Assembly (NCBI GenBank): GCA_003141315.1
Contig: PLLP01000006.1
Coordinates: 772 to 64,771 of the forward strand
DNA from: Phycisphaerales bacterium
GTDB lineage: Bacteria > Planctomycetota > Phycisphaerae > Sedimentisphaerales > Anaerobacaceae
Length of the DNA: 64,000 nt
Direction of reading: 5' to 3'
Shown: positions 50,384 to 58,498 of the stretch, in pieces
How the letters are laid out: every line of letters begins with the position of its first letter
Position numbering within the stretch: the stretch's first letter is position 1
Position numbers and translations under genes: made by a program
The notes under the pieces: model-generated
Database searches by the model: none
What the model saw: only the letters and a program-made list of their open reading frames with translations
What the model was told of the DNA's origin: nothing

Positions 50384-53326
50384 CTATTGGTCGGCGGCGG
50401 AATCAAGCGTTCCCAATAAATCTGCTTCAAGGGCTTGGCGGAAAGTATCATAACCTTCTGAAGACAGACCGGCCATTTCCGCTTCAAGCTCAATAGCGTC
50501 CGTCCATTCAAGAATCGCCTCCGCATCACCTCCCGCAGCAACGGCCTGTGCCGATAGTTCAGCAGTCCGCACGAGAGAATTGAATGTAAGGCTAAATTCT
50601 TCGCCCTCTTCTCCCATCGGTTCTTCTCCGCCTTCGTCCTGGCCTTGAGCGATTCCTGATGACTTCAGCCAGTCATCGCAGAATAATTTAAGGTCGCCGG
50701 CGTTTATTGCATTATCAACATCAACCTTAAGGTCGCAAATTGAATTCCAGTTATTATTGATGGGCGTTGACAGCCAGGCCTTGGCTAAATAAGCGTAATC
50801 ATAAAAATCTACCGTTCCGCTTTTGTCAAAATCCGCAGCGGAATGATAGTAATACTCATCAGCGCCAATATCGACTACGCCGTTTAATCTGCCCTCGCCG
50901 TCAATGTCAGTCTCTCCATCATAATTTCCCGCAGGGTCGCCAGTGTCTTTGCACGGCGAATTAGCCTTTATATGCAGGTCATAAGGCGGATTCGGATTTA
51001 CAAAACAGGGGTCGTTTGCATCACCGTATATGTTTTTAGTTCCTGAATGATAAGCTTGTAAACAGCAATAATTGACATTAAATGCGTTGCCATCACTGAA
51101 GTCCCTTGCATTTCCGCGTATAATACAGTTGCGTATTATTGGGTCTGGCCCAGATTCTGCCAAAATACCACAATAGCGGTTATTGCAGATAGTATTGTTT
51201 CTGAAGACTGGTACATAAGTATTACCACTGTAGTAGTATATACCACTACCCCATAAAGAATACGGGTCTCCATTATTATATATCCAGTTGTTTATTATCG
51301 TGGTTTCACGGCTATCTTCGAGATATACCCCATCTCCCTGGTTATAACTGATGTTGTTGTTTTTCAGAATCAGACTGGATTCATACACATATAACCCTTC
51401 ACTGTTATTGCTGAAGATAGTATTGGCTACAGTCAAATTGCTGCTCGAATCCGCATAAATTCCAACTTCATTTTCACTGATTTTACAATTCTGAACTATG
51501 ACATCGCAATCATAGAGATAAATGCCACCATTATATAAGCTAGAACCTGCTTTTTGAATTGTGAAGCCGTCTATGGTAACAGAATTAGCAATTGACCGTC
51601 CTTTTATGACGCTATTGACCCTGTGTACAGAGTCGATTAGGCCGTCGAGGATAGTCTCACTATTCACATCAGCCAAATCCCGCGCATCCAGACTTGTCTC
51701 GTTGCCTGCGAAATGGCCATACAAGTGAACGCCTTCGACAAGTTCAAAACTCGCCTCGGCATTATCAGGAATATTCGTTGGTTTATAATTACCCGCAGCA
51801 ACCCATATTTGGCTGCCGCAACTCATCAGTTGTGCCCCGCCGAGGGCCATCTGCAGATTCGAGTAGGCATTTTCCCAGCTTGTACCGCTCCCATCGCCGC
51901 CTGCCACATGTTCGTTAACGAATACTATATTCGTCCAGTTACAGACATTTACATCCCGCAAAGCTACGCTGTAGTATTTATCACTTTCCAGACAGGCGGT
52001 GTTTGTAATTTTTCCGCAGGGAACGTTTCTTGTATTCACCGTTGTTGTAATATGAACGGTGCCGGAAGAACTTCCGTTAAAATTAGGCAAATTCCATTTT
52101 ACAGTGTGGTAGGTCGAATTGTAATCAGCAATAGGGTTAGAAGAGACATAATCGAGTTCTCTCGGCAAATAATCTATCACAAATGCATTTGTGTCGGGAT
52201 GAGTGTTTGCATCATAGTGGATATTGAAGGTAATCAAATCATCAGGATTGGCACAGTTATACGCAGGGTTGTTATTATCCTTTGTTATCTTAAAAAGCGG
52301 CTCCTTATATCCAACATTCGCAGCTACAGCTACTCCCGCAGGATTGCCGATATCTTCTGAAAACCAAAGCCTTTGCAGGCTGGAGTTATAGACCATAATA
52401 CGGTCTTGCGGCGGGTCCGGGTAATTTGTTACATCACCATTTACCCCAAGTGTCGTTATATAAACAAGGCTTGTTGACTGGTCAACAGCGATACCGGCTA
52501 CAGAAGCATCAGGACAGCAGCTACTGCTACAGTTGCTGCAATTACTACATAAACAGACGGAACTTTCATTTTGTGCAGATAAATCATATTTATAGAGATT
52601 AGGGTCTCCCTGCCCATAATAACCTATGCTGCCGTAATAAAGAAACTGATTCTGAACATCAATAGCAACACCGATTGCATTGCATGAGACGTTGATTTCC
52701 CCCTCTTTTGCCCACGTCGTTGTGTTGTAGTATTTTATGGTATCTGTGTTATCTGCTACATACAAAAAACCATTTTCTTCATCCAAAGCAATTCCAATTG
52801 CACCTTCACCAGATTGGTTTGATATCCCTTCCAATTCAATATAATAAGGCTCATTAAAATCTGGCGTAAGTTTCCTTATTGCGGGGTCCCAGGACCAGGA
52901 ATACAAGTTTTTTGTAAAACGGTCAACGGCATAAAGCTTGCTCTTGCCCTTATCCATTGCAATACCGGCAAGATCAGATGCTCCGGGAGCTATCACTTTA
53001 TCGATATATTGCATTGTTTTTGCATTGACCAGTTCAATCTCATCAGAAGTTTCAAAAGAGAAAAAAAGAAAATTCCCAAACCCTGATTCATCGATTGCTA
53101 CTGCCACAGCGCCTGCATCTGTATTGGGTCCAACATTTGGATCCAATCTACAAAAATATTGGGTTTGGTAAATCAGGTTTGTTCCGCTAACTTCATAAGC
53201 AAACACTTTTGATATTTCCGTATCAGCAATTACATATACAGATTTTGCAGCGTAAACAAAATTTGAAAAAACAAAAAGAACAGATAGAAATAGGACAGCC
53301 ACATAAAGTCTCTTTCCGTGGTACAT
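50384..53326 (-). CDS. Large secreted protein: beta-propeller, DUF11-like, parallel beta-helix and dockerin-like repeats
   Basis: A 980-residue protein with a signal peptide ending NFVYA. Residues about 30-340 are propeller-like repeats (GIALDEENGFLYVADNTDTI; GVAIDVQNQFLYYG) with an odd Cys cluster (CLCSNCSNCSSSCC). About 345-460 is a DUF11-like beta-sandwich. About 470-800 begins VNEHVAGGDGSGTSWENAYSNLQ and is a right-handed parallel beta-helix. About 815-875 holds two dockerin-like calcium loops (DFDKSGTVDFYDYAYLAKAWL; KVDVDNAINAGDLKLFCDDWL). An acidic tail follows. Likely a surface or secreted adhesin or polysaccharide-associated protein. It is 26 bp after a PEP-CTERM gene. Confidence 0.88.
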   Translation of the reverse strand: MYHGKRLYVAVLFLSVLFVFSNFVYAAKSVYVIADTEISKVFAYEVSGTNLIYQTQYFCRLDPNVGPNTDAGAVAVAIDESGFGNFLFFSFETSDEIELVNAKTMQYIDKVIAPGASDLAGIAMDKGKSKLYAVDRFTKNLYSWSWDPAIRKLTPDFNEPYYIELEGISNQSGEGAIGIALDEENGFLYVADNTDTIKYYNTTTWAKEGEINVSCNAIGVAIDVQNQFLYYGSIGYYGQGDPNLYKYDLSAQNESSVCLCSNCSNCSSSCCPDASVAGIAVDQSTSLVYITTLGVNGDVTNYPDPPQDRIMVYNSSLQRLWFSEDIGNPAGVAVAANVGYKEPLFKITKDNNNPAYNCANPDDLITFNIHYDANTHPDTNAFVIDYLPRELDYVSSNPIADYNSTYHTVKWNLPNFNGSSSGTVHITTTVNTRNVPCGKITNTACLESDKYYSVALRDVNVCNWTNIVFVNEHVAGGDGSGTSWENAYSNLQMALGGAQLMSCGSQIWVAAGNYKPTNIPDNAEASFELVEGVHLYGHFAGNETSLDARDLADVNSETILDGLIDSVHRVNSVIKGRSIANSVTIDGFTIQKAGSSLYNGGIYLYDCDVIVQNCKISENEVGIYADSSSNLTVANTIFSNNSEGLYVYESSLILKNNNISYNQGDGVYLEDSRETTIINNWIYNNGDPYSLWGSGIYYYSGNTYVPVFRNNTICNNRYCGILAESGPDPIIRNCIIRGNARDFSDGNAFNVNYCCLQAYHSGTKNIYGDANDPCFVNPNPPYDLHIKANSPCKDTGDPAGNYDGETDIDGEGRLNGVVDIGADEYYYHSAADFDKSGTVDFYDYAYLAKAWLSTPINNNWNSICDLKVDVDNAINAGDLKLFCDDWLKSSGIAQGQDEGGEEPMGEEGEEFSLTFNSLVRTAELSAQAVAAGGDAEAILEWTDAIELEAEMAGLSSEGYDTFRQALEADLLGTLDSAADQ

Positions 53327-53352
53327 CTTTAATACCTCCTCTGAAAAATAGT

Positions 53353-53883
53353 TTAAATCCTTTTATTTTTTATGGTTCTTAACAGTAACCCACCTAAACC
53401 CAATAAAAACAATGTAGTTGGTTCCGGCACAGTTCTTATATGTGAATAAGTATCTTGACCCCATAAATCGAAAGCAAAATAGTTATTTGTAACAAGATAT
53501 CTTCCTTCGATCCAACCGTCATCCCAATGTCCTCCCGTTAGATGATATTGTATATCATATGCATAAAGATTTACTTGGCTATTATCACCTGCCCCCAAAC
53601 CAATTAATAACCCTCCTCCATAGATATTGACAACGCTGTTATCATGAGCAAGGAAATAATACATTTGTCCTTCATACCAGTTAGTTGTAGTTGAATTGAA
53701 TGCATACACATGCAAGATATCGCCTCCAAAGATATCGAGTTTAACATCGTTATAAATAGCCGACTCCCCATAATTTTCTCCGGCAACCATCTGGTGATAG
53801 CCTTCTGTCCAGATAACAGCCCCAGCCGGACAAGCGCTGAATAATATCAGCATGATAATTACAGTTTTGATTTTGGTTTTCAT
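53353..53883 (-). CDS. PEP-CTERM sorting-domain protein (small)
   Basis: A 176-residue exported protein with a signal peptide ending ACPAGA. Its Tyr/Asn/Gly-rich beta body (DIFGGDILHVYAFNSTTTN; NIYGGGLLIGLGAGDNSQVNLYAYD) recalls short beta-helix-forming repeats. The C-terminal signal is VPEPTTLFLLGLGGLLLRTIKNKR. AAGGAGA lies before the ATG. First gene of a two-gene unit with the 980-residue protein, so the two may act together at the surface. Confidence 0.87.
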   Translation of the reverse strand: MKTKIKTVIIMLILFSACPAGAVIWTEGYHQMVAGENYGESAIYNDVKLDIFGGDILHVYAFNSTTTNWYEGQMYYFLAHDNSVVNIYGGGLLIGLGAGDNSQVNLYAYDIQYHLTGGHWDDGWIEGRYLVTNNYFAFDLWGQDTYSHIRTVPEPTTLFLLGLGGLLLRTIKNKRI

Positions 53884-54416
53884 AATTTTCTCCTTTCCAA
53901 ATTTTGGGTGTTTTTAATTTGTATAACTTTTATCATATAAAACCATTGCGTTTGAATCCTGATAAATCGAATAGGGATTTCTCCTCTTCCGTTTTCTCCG
54001 TTCCTCTCCCGATAAATCGGTGTTTCCCATTCCCTAACCATCATCATTGAAATTCTCTCAAAACCTTAATCTATATTATACCATTATACCACGAACCCAT
54101 CCCATATTCAATATAAATCTGGAATAAATTGTTAGATTTTGTTTGATTCTCCCGCCCCTTCTATCTGCGGCGAATCCTGTTTATCCTGTCAATCCTGTTT
54201 ATTTTCTCTCCGCGGTTTAAAAATCTGTGTCAATCCGTGTTAATCCGTGTCTAATTTTTTTCCTTTTGCCTGCCACGCCGTAGGTTCGCCGCAGGCGAAT
54301 CCGTTCATAGATTTTTGCAAAGACGGAACGCAGATTTACAAAATAGCATTAAACTTTGAAGTAAAACAGGCTGGTTGTCCGAAAATAAAATAGGAAAGGA
54401 AATTGAGGTCGCAGAT
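53884..54416. other. Intergenic region with degenerate repeat words
   Basis: No gene is seen. The 54150-54300 stretch contains repeated words (AATCCTGTTTATCCTGTC and AATCCGTGTTAATCCGTGTC) like the spacers at 3.5-4.1 kb, plus the palindrome TTCGCCGCAGGCGAA at 54285-54299. Confidence 0.55.
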
Positions 54417-54935
54417 ATGAAAAGCAATACAGGTCAGACAGGTTATAAGAAGGCGGGACGGCTGCTTCAGGATGGAGCCGCACTTATTTCGGTCGAGCAA
54501 TACGCCGCCAAAGAAGGCTTGACGATAGAACTGATAGAAGCCTGTGCTTTGGCAGGTGTTGTGCAAACCCGAAGGCACAAGGGAAAAACTTTCGTTGTTG
54601 ACCATCCGCTCACGCCATACTCGCAGGGCTCCCCGGATTCGTCCGCAGTAAGTCCGCAGCCTGCCGCTTATCCGGCAAAGCCGGAACAGCAGAGAGAAAA
54701 CAAAATCGAAAGAATCAAACCAACGTATCCCGCTAAGGCAAACAGCAACGGATTGAACGGCCGAACCATAGCAGCCGGTTCAATTACAAACCTGGCAAAG
54801 AAAATGTTTCTCAACGCTCAACAGTTAAGCAGCAAATTCGCCGAATTGCCTGCGGTGACCGGGCCTGTCCCCGGTTCCGGCACAATCGAAAAAAGAGCCG
54901 AACCGGCAAAACCGCTTATTGCAAATCCAGCCTGA
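54417..54935 (+). CDS. Small protein with a helix-turn-helix-like N-terminal domain
   Basis: A 172-residue protein from ATG 54417, preceded by GAGG. Residues about 20-65 (ALISVEQYAAKEGLTIELIEACALAGVVQTRRHKGKTFVVDHPL) read like an excisionase/MerR-type winged helix that selects a DNA-binding helix. A Pro/Ser linker follows, then a conserved-looking helix (NLAKKMFLNAQQLSSKFAEL). The role is unknown; DNA binding is inferred from pattern only. Confidence 0.6.
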   Translation: MKSNTGQTGYKKAGRLLQDGAALISVEQYAAKEGLTIELIEACALAGVVQTRRHKGKTFVVDHPLTPYSQGSPDSSAVSPQPAAYPAKPEQQRENKIERIKPTYPAKANSNGLNGRTIAAGSITNLAKKMFLNAQQLSSKFAELPAVTGPVPGSGTIEKRAEPAKPLIANPA

Positions 54936-55037
54936 TAATTTTTTTCCGCGAATAATACAGCCACAAGTCCGTCGCGAAAGCTTTTAAATTCTGGTTTTCG
55001 TTTTGCACTTTACGCTTTAAATTTTAAGCTTCTTCTC

Positions 55038-57917
55038 TTACCAGGGTTTCGGTGGACTCGTTCCAAGTCCCGGGCCGAGCAGGCAGGCGTTCAAAAATAA
55101 TCTCTGCTGGGCCGATAGCCACGTCCTGTATGTGGGGTCTGATGCGAAAAGAATAATCTGGCCTCTGCCGACGGATTCTGTTGTAGCGTAAGCGGTGTCG
55201 GCGATTCTTTCCCTCGCTTCAGGCCAGAGCAGGCCGCTGAGCCGCAAATTTTTCTGCCCGGCAAATCTTACAGCGCACCTTACGGGCTGTTTTGCCATAA
55301 AGACATCACTTCCTTCGAAAAATACCGGCAATTTTTCATCCAGCCCGAAAGATAGCCAGTTTTCCGTGTCGCTTGTCGCCGAAAGGAAGACGCCGGTCGG
55401 GCTGAATAATTTTTTCCATTCATCGTCGCGTTTGAGTTTATCGATGCCCTGCCCGGCTGCCTTGTCGGCATCTTTATCTTTCGCTATTGTTTTGTTCGGC
55501 TCAGCTGCAACCCCGCCTGCGGCAGATTCGCTTGCCTTACCCCATATACTATTGGAATCAATTTTTATATTCAGGCCTTCTTTTTCGTGGAGAAGAGCCT
55601 CCTGGTACTCGGGCAATTTATCGAGGACGTCCTCGCCAAGCCTGGCTGACGAAAGATTATTATTGGCGTCAGCGGCAAAGGCTGCGGAACCGCCGATGGC
55701 AATCAGCGTCCCGCCGTTCTCGACCCATTGCTTTATTTTTCTGACGGCCGCTTTGCCGAGAACTTCTCCGGAACCATACGAATCCGGCAGAACAAGGACG
55801 TTATACGTTCGCAGGTCGATTTCGCCGAGGTTCTGTATATTTATAATGGAGCATTTTAGCCGAACCTGATTATCCAGGAGAAACCAGACGGAACCGAACG
55901 AGCCGGAAGAGATTGGCCACTGCGACGCAATCGCTGCCCGCGGCTCAGTCAGCAGAACAAATTTTGATGTCCCCAAATCCGGGCCGTCTTCAACCAAAGC
56001 CGTATCGACAGCCTGTATGTCAAAATGAAAATCGCCGGCGGCTTTCTGCAAAATTTCGAAAAGATTGTCGGGATTTTCGTTGGAGCGGAGAAGTATTGTT
56101 CCACCCTCGTAATTTTTTCCTGCGAATTTAAATGGTTTGGTGGCGGCCCTCAGCCGGCAGTTCTGCTCGAAAAGCCGCACGATAACCGGATAAACCTGCG
56201 AGCCTGAAAAATCTATTATGTATCCAAAATTACCTTTTTTTGCCGGCACGGCGGCTGACGCAAGCGGGTATTCCTTCATTAGCTGAACATCTGAAATGCC
56301 TCCTGCGCGGTATGAATCCAGGCCGAACGCTATCGGCAGGCTCCACGAAGTCATGTCATAAATCATACTTCCGCGGTAATTGGTAATTTCTGTCCGCTCC
56401 TTCACCAAAAAGCTATCGGACATCCGCTGGTCGAAACCGAGCAGGCAATCGAGCAGCCGCCGGTGCGGTTCATTCCAGTTGATTACCGCGGCGCCTTTTG
56501 GAAACTGCTTTTTGTCGATAATATTTCCCCACAAATCCGTCAATTTTTCCGCCTCAAAATCCGCAGCGGCAAATCCGACCTCTATGCCGTGCCGCCTGAC
56601 GGTATCGATAAAAACTTTCCATCTGTCCGCGTCTTTGTTCTGCGGGATGATAAGAAATTTCCCGTCTTTGACAGGCTCATTGATTGCCCACTTTCTATCT
56701 TCGAAAAATTCCTTCAGTATCTGCTTTCGATTGGCCGCCAGAGTCTGCAGGTTGGCAAAAGTGCTTACAATATGATGATGCACGGTTTCGCGGTAAGTTG
56801 TAATACTGCCCGTCAGCTGCTTTACCGAGCCGGAATCTGCCCGCCCCTGCTCGTAGAGAATTCCGACTGCACCCAATAGGTTTGCCCAGGAGTTGGTATA
56901 AATCGGGCCCCAATCACTGTACCAGTCCCTGGTAAAATAGCTCCAGCCGAATTTATTGAACGCAGCGGACTGGTCCTCGCTGAAAGTTTTTCGCCATTTG
57001 GTTATGCTTTCCGATATCTGGCTGTTCACCGGGTCGTTAGGCGGGTCAAAAAGATAAGTGTCGTAAGGCCCCTGCTCGTGCGAATCGACTAAGAGGTGCG
57101 GATTCCAGGATAAGATAATCGGCGCCGTTGCCCGTGTCTCCGCCTGGAGCTGGACGAGCCAGTCGCGGTTCAAATCGAAAAGATAATGATTGCCTCTGCC
57201 CCGCGACCAAAGTGCCTGATGATGCATCGCCTGGACGTCGGGATTTTCAACTGCTCCCGTCATCTGGCGAATCTGGCCGAGAAATCTTTCCCTGCCGTCG
57301 GGGTTCATCATCGGCTCGATAATAATTACAAGCTCATCGAGCAGCTTTTGTGTTTGCTTATCTTTCGAAGCGGCCAGGTGATAGGCGACATACATAGCCG
57401 CATCGCTGCTGGATAATTCATCGCCGTGAATGCCGTAATTTAGAAATGCGACAGCCGGCATATTCTCAATAATTTTGTCGGCGTCTGCCGGGTTCTTTAG
57501 TTTGCGGGGGTCGGCAAGTTTTTCGTTGTCGGCTTTTATCTGGTCGAGCCTTTTGTGATTTTCTTTACTGGTTATTATCAGATAATAAAGACTCCTGCCC
57601 TCGTAAGTCTTGCCGTATTCGACCAGTTTAACGCGGTCGCCTGCCTGGTCGAGAGCCTTGAGGTATTTGACAAGCTGCTCGTAAGTAACCGCACGCTCGC
57701 CGGCGGGAAAGCCGATTACGGATTGCGGCGTCGGAATATTTTTGTCGAAGTCCGCTCCTTCGATAAATGCAGCCGAATCCGCCCGCGGTGAGCCTGCTTG
57801 CCCTGAGCTTGTCGAAGGGGTCGAATCCGCACGAGTCAGCCCATTTGTTAGGGCAATTATTGCGAAACTAATGACAATTAAAAAAAGTCTTTGAATTGCT
57901 TGGCAGCTCTTTTTCAC
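55038..57917 (-). CDS. M14 family zinc carboxypeptidase with large C-terminal region
   Basis: A 959-residue secreted peptidase with a signal peptide (about 8-30). The M14 domain (about 60-390) has zinc ligands in NYGIHGDELSSSDAA (H-x-x-E) and LLVDSHEQGPYDTYLF, substrate-binding NPDGRERF and YLFDLNRDW. The C-terminal half includes a glutamine-amidotransferase-like/ThuA-type segment (VLVLPDSYGSGEVLGKAAVRKIKQWVENGGTLIAIGGSAA). It likely trims peptides or cell-wall peptides outside the cytoplasm. Just after the signal peptide a 16-residue insert reads STSSGQA, a repeat-derived in-frame insertion. Confidence 0.9.
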   Translation of the reverse strand: MKKSCQAIQRLFLIVISFAIIALTNGLTRADSTPSTSSGQAGSPRADSAAFIEGADFDKNIPTPQSVIGFPAGERAVTYEQLVKYLKALDQAGDRVKLVEYGKTYEGRSLYYLIITSKENHKRLDQIKADNEKLADPRKLKNPADADKIIENMPAVAFLNYGIHGDELSSSDAAMYVAYHLAASKDKQTQKLLDELVIIIEPMMNPDGRERFLGQIRQMTGAVENPDVQAMHHQALWSRGRGNHYLFDLNRDWLVQLQAETRATAPIILSWNPHLLVDSHEQGPYDTYLFDPPNDPVNSQISESITKWRKTFSEDQSAAFNKFGWSYFTRDWYSDWGPIYTNSWANLLGAVGILYEQGRADSGSVKQLTGSITTYRETVHHHIVSTFANLQTLAANRKQILKEFFEDRKWAINEPVKDGKFLIIPQNKDADRWKVFIDTVRRHGIEVGFAAADFEAEKLTDLWGNIIDKKQFPKGAAVINWNEPHRRLLDCLLGFDQRMSDSFLVKERTEITNYRGSMIYDMTSWSLPIAFGLDSYRAGGISDVQLMKEYPLASAAVPAKKGNFGYIIDFSGSQVYPVIVRLFEQNCRLRAATKPFKFAGKNYEGGTILLRSNENPDNLFEILQKAAGDFHFDIQAVDTALVEDGPDLGTSKFVLLTEPRAAIASQWPISSGSFGSVWFLLDNQVRLKCSIINIQNLGEIDLRTYNVLVLPDSYGSGEVLGKAAVRKIKQWVENGGTLIAIGGSAAFAADANNNLSSARLGEDVLDKLPEYQEALLHEKEGLNIKIDSNSIWGKASESAAGGVAAEPNKTIAKDKDADKAAGQGIDKLKRDDEWKKLFSPTGVFLSATSDTENWLSFGLDEKLPVFFEGSDVFMAKQPVRCAVRFAGQKNLRLSGLLWPEARERIADTAYATTESVGRGQIILFASDPTYRTWLSAQQRLFLNACLLGPGLGTSPPKPW
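57774..57830. repeat. Repeat insertion in the M14 gene with 9-bp flanking direct repeats
   Basis: CGAATCCGC occurs at 57774-57782 and 57822-57830 and flanks 39 bases that contain a diverged copy (57797-57818) of the repeat seen at 3544 and 4087. The insertion adds 48 bp, exactly 16 codons, duplicating RADS in the protein on both sides of the insert. Confidence 0.75.
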
Positions 57918-58120
57918 TTTTTAGCTCCTTATAAAAACCAGAAGGTTAAAATAAAAACATCACCAGCATACAAAAGAAGTTTCCTTTAATCAAGAAAACA
58001 GTTAAACAGTTCCAACACAGCCGCGGAACAAAACATAAAATACGATAGGCCCTTTAAAAAAAGTATTTTTTTCTTGCAGAATTGATAAAGGTTATTATGA
58101 TAATTCTAAAATATTGAAAT
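57918..58120. other. Divergent intergenic region upstream of the riboswitch
   Basis: The region between the M14 gene and the riboswitch is AT-rich and contains the predicted kdp promoter (58074-58101). No gene is seen. Confidence 0.5.
58074..58101 (+). promoter_or_regulatory. Predicted promoter of the kdp operon
   Basis: TTGCAG at 58074-58079 and TATGAT at 58096-58101 with a 16-bp spacer place the transcript start about 10-15 nt before the riboswitch. Confidence 0.5.
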
Positions 58121-58256
58121 AATGTGGCCGAAATTCATGAAATCCATGGATACGGGGAACCCGGTTTTCAGGGGCGTATTCCCATACAGGGATAAGGCAC
58201 TTCCAGGCCTGAGCCCGTCAGCTAACCTCGTAGGCGTTTGGAAGAGCATTGCACAG
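58121..58256 (+). ncRNA. c-di-AMP riboswitch (ydaO/yuaA type)
   Basis: The conserved blocks of the ydaO RNA are present in order: GGGGAACCC at 58154-58162, a GGGGCGTATTCCC/AGGGAT segment, and the hallmark CCCGTCAGCTAACCTCGTAGGCG at about 58214-58236 followed by TTTGGAAGAG. A short P1 can form between AATGT (58121-58125) and GCATT (58246-58250). The family binds cyclic di-AMP and usually switches off genes for potassium uptake or cell-wall remodelling. Here a terminator and the kdp genes follow directly. GCATTGCACAG (58246-58256) can alternatively pair with 58269-58280, giving an antiterminator. Confidence 0.87.
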
Positions 58257-58263
58257 AAACTAT

Positions 58264-58297
58264 AAAGACTGCTGCTATGCCGGCAGTCTTTTTCTTT
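58264..58297 (+). terminator. Riboswitch expression-platform terminator
   Basis: AAAGACTGC (58264-58272) pairs with GCAGTCTTT (58283-58291), followed by a T-rich tail to 58297, only 15 bp before the first small gene. CTG at 58269-58271 and TGCTATGC at 58273-58280 can instead pair with the 3' side of P1, so ligand binding should favour termination. Confidence 0.82.
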
Positions 58298-58312
58298 TAA
58301 AGGATATAAAAA

Positions 58313-58399
58313 ATGGACATCTTTTTCACAGTCATAATAGTTCTTTTAGCCGTCGTTTCATTTGCATTTATCGCATTGTGCGACAGAGTTAAGGAGTAA
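58313..58399 (+). CDS. 28-residue membrane peptide at the head of the kdp operon
   Basis: ATG 58313, preceded by AAGGA at 58299-58303, encodes 28 residues: an almost entirely hydrophobic helix (FFTVIIVLLAVVSFAFIAL) ending in CDRVKE. Short peptides with a CDR/CER-type ending sit before kdpF in a number of other bacterial kdp operons, to my recollection. The stop is 6 bases before kdpF. It may be an extra small subunit or regulator of the Kdp pump. Confidence 0.65.
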   Translation: MDIFFTVIIVLLAVVSFAFIALCDRVKE

Positions 58400-58405
58400 T
58401 TAAAT

Positions 58406-58498
58406 ATGCCTGTTATTTATTGGATTGGCGGAATAATTGCATTGTTTCTCTTTATTTATTTGCTGATTGCTCTTCTGAAGCCGGAGATTTTCTCGTGA
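58406..58498 (+). CDS. kdpF: Potassium-transporting ATPase subunit KdpF
   Basis: A 30-residue single-helix protein (GGIIALFLFIYLLIALLKPEIFS) with the KdpF hallmark L-x-KPE-x-F at the end. AAGGAG lies 9 nt upstream of ATG 58406. Its TGA overlaps the GTG start of kdpA (GTGA at 58495-58498), so translation is coupled. KdpF stabilises the KdpABC complex in the membrane. Confidence 0.88.
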   Translation: MPVIYWIGGIIALFLFIYLLIALLKPEIFS

